From NCBI RefSeq assembly GCF_014596565.1, contig NZ_NOIN01000009.1, positions 62,001 to 126,000 of the forward strand: a DNA stretch of 64,000 nucleotides, given 5' to 3'. Of this stretch, positions 59,732 to 64,000 are shown piece by piece; within the stretch, counting starts at the first letter, position 1; each line of letters begins with the position of its first letter. The position numbers were made by a program, and so were the translations under genes. Below the pieces are notes generated by a model. It saw only the letters and a program-made list of their open reading frames with translations, was not told the DNA's origin and made no database searches. Source of the DNA: Pseudomonas sp. PSB18 (GTDB lineage: Bacteria > Pseudomonadota > Gammaproteobacteria > Pseudomonadales > Pseudomonadaceae).

Positions 59732-61696
59732 ATGATTTCGGCCGTGCAAAGACGTTTTGCCAACCTGGGTATGGCAAAGAAGCTGGGGATCGGTTTTGTC
59801 ATGGTGCTGCTGCTCACGGCTGTCGTGGCGGCCATCGGCGTCTGGTCCTTGCAAACCATCAGTCAACGCTTCGATGGCTTGAAGCAGATGTCCTCGTTCA
59901 GTAGTGAGCTGCTCAAGGTCCGGCTGCTCGAACAGGACTATGCATTGCGCTCCGATCCCAAGACGGTCGATGCCCTGCACCAGGGCGTCGACAGCTTGAT
60001 CGCCAAGGCAAACGAGCTCAAGGCGCAGTCGGCTGCCAACGTGCCGGTGATGAACGATGTGGAGCAGGCCCTGGTGGCGTATCGCAAGGCGTTCGACGAG
60101 TTCGTCGGATTGAGCCAGAGCAAGGACCTGGCCCTGGAGATGGCCAGTTGGTCGGTGTCCAGCGTCGCCAATAACCTCGATGTGCTGCGGGCGGGGTTGG
60201 CGGACGATGGCACTTACACGTTGAAGGACACCCAGGGCAAGGAGGGTGCCGAGTTTGTCGAACAGGCCAACCAGGTCAGCGACGTGTCGCGGTTGATGCT
60301 GGTGGCCATGAATGAGGCGCGGGTGCGTCTCGACCAGACCCGCAAAGGCAGTGCGGAAGTCGGGCAAGGCCAGATCGAGCAGGCCGAACAGGCCATGAAG
60401 CAGGCCGAAATCCTCAAGACCGCGATCAAGGATCCGGGCTACCAGACCGTCATCAACGAAGTGGCCGGGCACATCGCCGGGTTCAGCGAGAAACTCACCG
60501 AATATACCGGCCTGCTGGCTCAGGAGAAGGTCATCTCCGGGCAGTTGCACGAACGGGCTGCCCAGGTGGTGGAGCGGGTTGACCAGGCCTATGCGGCCGA
60601 AGATCAGGCCATGCAGGCCGAGTTGAAAAAGAATTCGTTGTTGATCATCGGTTCGTCGGCCCTGGCCTTGCTGGTGGGGCTGATTGCGGCCTGGGTCATT
60701 ACCCGACTGATCGTGGCCCCGTTGCGCAGCGTCATTCGTGTCGCCCAGCAAATTGCCGGAGGGGATTTGAGTGCAACGGTCGAAGTGACGCGCCGGGATG
60801 AAATCGGGCAGTTGATGCTGGCCATGCAGCAGATGGGGGCCGGACTGAGCAGTATCGTCAGTGGGTTGCAGTCCGGGATCGAGCAACTGGCCAACTCCGC
60901 TCAATCCTTGTCGGCCGTGACCGAACAGACCAACCTGGAAGTCAGCAGCCAGAAAGAGGAAACCGAGCAGGTTGCCACGGCCATGAACCAGATGACCGCT
61001 ACCGTGCACGATGTGGCGCGCAATGCCGAAGAAGCGGCCCAGGCGGCCCAGACCGCCGACGACAAAGTCGAAAGCGGTCAACAGGTGGTGCGCCAGAGCA
61101 TGGTGCGTATCGAGCAACTGGCGGACTCGGCCACGTCGGCCAGTTCCAGCATCGAAAGCCTCAGCGCCGAGATCCAGAACATTGGCACGGTATTGAGCGT
61201 GATCAAGAGCGTCGCCGAGCAAACCAACCTGCTGGCGCTCAATGCCGCGATCGAGGCGGCTCGCGCCGGTGAGCAGGGCAGGGGGTTTGCGGTGGTGGCC
61301 GATGAAGTGCGGGCCCTGGCCAAGCGCACACAGCAATCGACCGAGGAGATCGAGCGGTTGGTGAGCGCCTTGCGTTCAGCCGCCCAGACGTCCGTGCAGC
61401 AGATCCAGAGCAGCGGCGAGCTGGTGAAGATGGCGGTCAGCGATGCCCTGCAGACTGAAAGTGCCTTGGGCAGCATTGCGGCAGCCGTATCGTTGATCCA
61501 GCAGATGAACCAGCAGATCGCCGCCGCAGCCGAACAGCAGAGCTCGGTCGCCGAAGAAATCAACCGCAGCGTCACCAGCATCCGCGCCAGTGCCGATCAG
61601 TCCTCCCTGGCGATGCAAGGCAACGCCGCGTCCAGCATTGAACTAGCGCAGTTGGGCGTCGAGCTGAAGGGGATGGTGGGGCATTTCAGGTTGTGA
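59732..61696 (+). CDS. Methyl-accepting chemotaxis protein with HBM-type sensor
   Basis: 654 aa from ATG 59732. Helix 14-37, an all-helical periplasmic domain of about 260 residues resembling the helical bimodular (HBM) domain (LLKVRLLEQDYALRSDP near its start), second helix about 300-322, HAMP, and a signalling hairpin with the conserved tip VAEQTNLLALNAAIEAARAG. HBM receptors such as McpS of P. putida sense TCA intermediates or acetate; the ligand here is not determined. Ends beside a palindromic repeat that may act as terminator. Confidence 0.9.
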   Translation: MISAVQRRFANLGMAKKLGIGFVMVLLLTAVVAAIGVWSLQTISQRFDGLKQMSSFSSELLKVRLLEQDYALRSDPKTVDALHQGVDSLIAKANELKAQSAANVPVMNDVEQALVAYRKAFDEFVGLSQSKDLALEMASWSVSSVANNLDVLRAGLADDGTYTLKDTQGKEGAEFVEQANQVSDVSRLMLVAMNEARVRLDQTRKGSAEVGQGQIEQAEQAMKQAEILKTAIKDPGYQTVINEVAGHIAGFSEKLTEYTGLLAQEKVISGQLHERAAQVVERVDQAYAAEDQAMQAELKKNSLLIIGSSALALLVGLIAAWVITRLIVAPLRSVIRVAQQIAGGDLSATVEVTRRDEIGQLMLAMQQMGAGLSSIVSGLQSGIEQLANSAQSLSAVTEQTNLEVSSQKEETEQVATAMNQMTATVHDVARNAEEAAQAAQTADDKVESGQQVVRQSMVRIEQLADSATSASSSIESLSAEIQNIGTVLSVIKSVAEQTNLLALNAAIEAARAGEQGRGFAVVADEVRALAKRTQQSTEEIERLVSALRSAAQTSVQQIQSSGELVKMAVSDALQTESALGSIAAAVSLIQQMNQQIAAAAEQQSSVAEEINRSVTSIRASADQSSLAMQGNAASSIELAQLGVELKGMVGHFRL

Positions 61697-61720
61697 CGTA
61701 GGCAGCTTGAGACCAGAACC

Positions 61721-61750
61721 TGTGGCGAGGGGATAAATCCCCTCGCCACA
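61721..61750. repeat. Complete TGTGGCGAGGGGAT palindrome
   Basis: TGTGGCGAGGGGAT-AA-ATCCCCTCGCCACA, 14-bp arms, 24 bases after the chemoreceptor stop. A half copy lies at 30212-30229. Confidence 0.85.
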
Positions 61751-61768
61751 ACAAGGTTCGACTAGGCC

Positions 61769-62539
61769 TCAGTCGTAAACCTTCTTCTTCTTCCATTCAT
61801 CGTTTATTTCGTCTTCCTTCAAGCCTTCGGTCAACTGGTTGACTTCACCTTCGGCCGCCTTGGTGCTGGCCAGGACCATGGCATTGACGCGGGCCAGGAG
61901 CTTCTCGAGGTAAGCCAGCTGTTCGGCGTAGACCTGTGGTTCCTGCTGTTTACGCAGGTATTGCACGCCACGTTCGAACGCCAGGCGAGCCTGCCCCGGT
62001 TGTTCCTGTTGCAAGGCCTGTTGGCCGAGGTTGTTGAAGAACTCGATGTGCAGCAGCACCAGGATGTGCCGTACTTCGCGGATCCAGCGCTTGGCTTCGT
62101 TGGGCGGCAGGAAACCGTCCTGGGCGGCACGGGTGATCTGGCCATGGAAGGCTTCGAGCAGGAACCGCACATCCTTGGCCTTGGCTTCGGTCTGGATCGG
62201 TGCCGGGGGATTGTTGACCGGGATCGATTCGCCCTGGGCCGCCAGGGCGCTCAGTTCGTCCAGGCGTGCCTTCACCGCTGCATTGGTCTTTTCCATGCCC
62301 AGCAAACGCTGGCAGACGTTGATCTCAAGGCGGGTGATCAGCAGCTTCAGGGCCGGGGTCATAAACTGGCCGGGGAAGGTTTCGGTGAGCTCGCCGCAAC
62401 GACGCAGGCGGTCGTTGAGTTCGACCTTGGTACGGGCCTTTTCCAGCTTGTTGTTTTCTGCCACATGGTTCATATAGCCAATGGCGATCAACAATGCGAT
62501 CCCGGCTACGACGAGCAGGGTGATCATGAGTGGTGTCAC
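61769..62539 (-). CDS. Membrane-anchored hypothetical protein
   Basis: 256 aa, GTG start with AGAGG upstream. One N-terminal helix (LMITLLVVAGIALLIAIGYM) followed by a largely helical, charged cytoplasmic region (NKLEKARTKVELNDRLRRCG, EFFNNLGQQALQQEQPGQAR, FERGVQYLRKQQEPQVYAEQ), the middle of which resembles a TPR-like helical pair. I do not recognise a characterised family. Divergent from the tRNA cluster. Confidence 0.75.
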   Translation of the reverse strand: MTPLMITLLVVAGIALLIAIGYMNHVAENNKLEKARTKVELNDRLRRCGELTETFPGQFMTPALKLLITRLEINVCQRLLGMEKTNAAVKARLDELSALAAQGESIPVNNPPAPIQTEAKAKDVRFLLEAFHGQITRAAQDGFLPPNEAKRWIREVRHILVLLHIEFFNNLGQQALQQEQPGQARLAFERGVQYLRKQQEPQVYAEQLAYLEKLLARVNAMVLASTKAAEGEVNQLTEGLKEDEINDEWKKKKVYD

Positions 62540-62804
62540 CGGTAAGACCTCTTTAATAGGGTTCGCATAGATCAGTGTAGTGGCTAGCCTTTTAAGCGCA
62601 TAGGCCCGAACGACGAGATTAGACGGGCGTGCTGCTAACTGGACACACAGTAGCGTAGATGCACATTGCCACTATTTGCCGGGCGCGACTATAGCGTCTT
62701 GGCGGGCGACAGAATATAGGCGTCAGAGACTGGACAGGCAAAATCTGCGAATCGCTCCTCAAACCGGTCGAAGTCATTGATTTAAATAAATTTATATCTG
62801 GGGG

Positions 62805-62833
62805 TTGACGACCCCTCAATCCATCCATAGAAT
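62805..62833 (+). promoter_or_regulatory. Promoter of the tRNA cluster
   Basis: TTGACG (62805-62810), 17-base spacer, TAGAAT (62828-62833) and a GC-rich GCGCGCC discriminator; an AT-rich stretch at 62775-62797 could be an UP element. These are features of stable-RNA promoters under stringent control. The rest of the 356-base gap (62540-62804) shows nothing else I can name. Confidence 0.85.
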
Positions 62834-62895
62834 GCGCGCCACTTACAGCGTAAAGCACTTAGCCAAGCGCCATAAGCAGTGAATGTTGTACGTGT

Positions 62896-62971
62896 GTCCC
62901 CTTCGTCTAGTGGCCTAGGACACCGCCCTTTCACGGCGGTAACAGGGGTTCGAGTCCCCTAGGGGACGCCA
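62896..62971 (+). tRNA. tRNA-Glu (TTC), copy 1
   Basis: 76 nt cloverleaf, acceptor GTCCCCT/AGGGGAC, anticodon stem CCGCC/GGCGG with loop CTTTCAC (anticodon TTC at 62930-62932), encoded CCA. Confidence 0.97.
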
Positions 62972-62973
62972 AT

Positions 62974-63049
<76 letters not shown>

Positions 63050-63124
63050 ATTTTAAACAATCTTGCTTTCGAGCAGGGTTGAGTGAAACCAGAAACGGTA
63101 CCTTCGGGTTCGGGTCTGGGCACT

Positions 63125-63145
63125 GGAACACACACCATGTGTTCC
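63125..63145 (+). other. Spacer hairpin between tRNA pairs
   Basis: GGAACACA-CACCA-TGTGTTCC, perfect 8-bp stem with no T run; probably a processing feature of the precursor rather than a terminator. Confidence 0.6.
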
Positions 63146-63154
63146 GGGCAGCGT

Positions 63155-63230
63155 GTCCCCTTCGTCTAGTGGCCTAGGACACCGCCCTTTCACGGCGGTA
63201 ACAGGGGTTCGAGTCCCCTAGGGGACGCCA
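63155..63230 (+). tRNA. tRNA-Glu (TTC), copy 2
   Basis: Identical to the copy at 62896-62971, as is the CGTGT immediately before it. Confidence 0.97.
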
Positions 63231-63233
63231 TTT

Positions 63234-63309
<76 letters not shown>

Positions 63310-63314
63310 ATTTC

Positions 63315-63347
63315 AAAAAAACGCCGCTCATTGAGCGGCGTTTTTTT
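63315..63347 (+). terminator. Terminator of the tRNA cluster
   Basis: CGCCGCTC-ATT-GAGCGGCG stem with flanking A and T runs. Confidence 0.93.
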
Positions 63348-63407
63348 ATGCCTGTAAAAAAGTCATTTCATTCGGGTTATACCGGCCCAAGTGCTGTTAA
63401 CGAACAA

Positions 63408-63479
63408 TTTGCATGTGTTTCAGGGGGTGGGGGCTGATCACCTTAATAATGAAGGGAAGGTGAGTGAACAACATGCAAA
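63408..63479. repeat. Nested inverted repeats upstream of the LysE-type gene
   Basis: Outer TTTGCATGT (63408-63416) with ACATGCAAA (63471-63479), inner TCACCTT (63438-63444) with AAGGTGA (63457-63463). Lies in the AT-rich 223-base gap before the exporter gene; AAGCGCTT, a further palindrome, follows at about 63491. Confidence 0.55.
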
Positions 63480-63571
63480 ATTGCCGTAAAAGCGCTTGTG
63501 AAAATTAATAATTAATTTCTAAAAAATTGCCGTTCTCCTAACCTTCCAGTACCCATTCTGGAGGTGCATCT

Positions 63572-64000
63572 ATGTTGATTTTCGTTAAATCAATGGTCAT
63601 TGGGCTTTGCATTGCGGCCCCTGTGGGGCCCATTGGGCTGTTGTGTATACAAAGGAGTCTCATGCTGGGCTGGAGAGCCGGTTTTGCGACAGGATTGGGG
63701 GCGGCCACCGCCGATTCAATCTATGGATTCATAGGGGCGTTGGGAATCACCGCCATCATCGCGACGCTCATCAGCTTCAAACCCTGGTTATGTATTCTGG
63801 GAGGGTTGTTCCTCGCCTACATTGGTTATCAGACAATACGATCAAAGGGTAATGCAACCGCCATGGGGGGCGAGCGCGCCAACATGTTCAAGGCGTACTC
63901 GACCACGCTGTTCCTGACCTTGTCGAACCCCATGACCATTTTGTCGTTTATCGCGATATTTGCCGCGCTGAGTGATGGCATGGCCGGTGAACAAGGCAGT
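63572..64000 (+). CDS. LysE family exporter, N-terminal part
   Basis: 143 codons, open at the right edge of the window. GGAGGTG Shine-Dalgarno before ATG 63572. The N-terminus (MLIFVKSMVIGLCIAAPVGP, IGLLCIQRSL) and STTLFLTLSNPMTILSFIAI are LysE/RhtB motifs. Members export amino acids or homoserine lactone-like compounds. The C-terminal third lies outside the window. Confidence 0.9.
   Translation, partial: MLIFVKSMVIGLCIAAPVGPIGLLCIQRSLMLGWRAGFATGLGAATADSIYGFIGALGITAIIATLISFKPWLCILGGLFLAYIGYQTIRSKGNATAMGGERANMFKAYSTTLFLTLSNPMTILSFIAIFAALSDGMAGEQGS

Overview
The window is a stretch of core chromosome from a Pseudomonas of the fluorescens complex. Evidence: a dense load of Pseudomonas REP/REPIN palindromes in the gaps, a complete gltA / sdhCDAB / sucAB-lpdG-sucCD block, and gene neighbourhoods recalled from P. 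putida and P. aeruginosa (gcl-hyi-glxR-ttuD-pyk; fabAB next to a hybrid kinase and gpsA). Base composition is high-GC throughout, except the more AT-rich gap before the last gene. No phage, integrase, transposase, CRISPR array or genomic island is visible.

Layout. 0-9 kb (minus strand): a glyoxylate-assimilation module, gcl > hyi > glxR > ttuD > pyk, then a urea transporter and a potassium channel. Glyoxylate is condensed to tartronate semialdehyde, reduced to glycerate, phosphorylated and taken to pyruvate. The urea transporter fits purine/allantoin breakdown, which yields glyoxylate and urea. A divergent GlcG-like gene shares a regulatory gap carrying two identical TTGTATACAA palindromes. 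9-17 kb: a TetR regulator, a DUF808 protein, an overlapping pair of an exported alpha/beta-hydrolase and an MlaA-like protein, an orphan glycine-betaine-binding protein, and a DUF485-ActP acetate permease pair.

17-30 kb is the TCA block: gltA diverges from sdhCDAB, followed by sucA-sucB-lpdG and sucC-sucD. The junctions before sucA and sucC hold unusually structured intergenic sequence. 30-41 kb: BrnQ, a DUF599 protein, a small lipoprotein behind a sigma-E-like promoter, a tandem thioesterase pair, HtpG behind a sigma-32-like promoter, a dienelactone hydrolase, a pirin, an amidohydrolase, and fabA-fabB.

41-46 kb (minus strand) is the most system-like accessory unit: TonB-dependent receptor, solute-binding protein with no ABC partner, and hybrid histidine kinase, abutting or overlapping. 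This looks like an outer-membrane-to-periplasm-to-kinase sensing chain. 46-53 kb: gpsA, a DUF4389 gene, sixA, a hotdog thioesterase, two overlapping alpha/beta-hydrolases, a probable 27-codon gene, DUF4892 and an AI-2E-family permease. 53-64 kb: an EF-hand gene remnant, a two-component system, pyrF, two oxidoreductases, a MocR regulator, an HBM-type chemoreceptor, a membrane-anchored hypothetical protein, a duplicated tRNA-Glu/tRNA-Gly cassette, and a LysE-type exporter cut by the right edge.

All identifications come from reading translations and motifs by eye; no database search was run. Family names are recalled knowledge, and regulatory sites are pattern matches.
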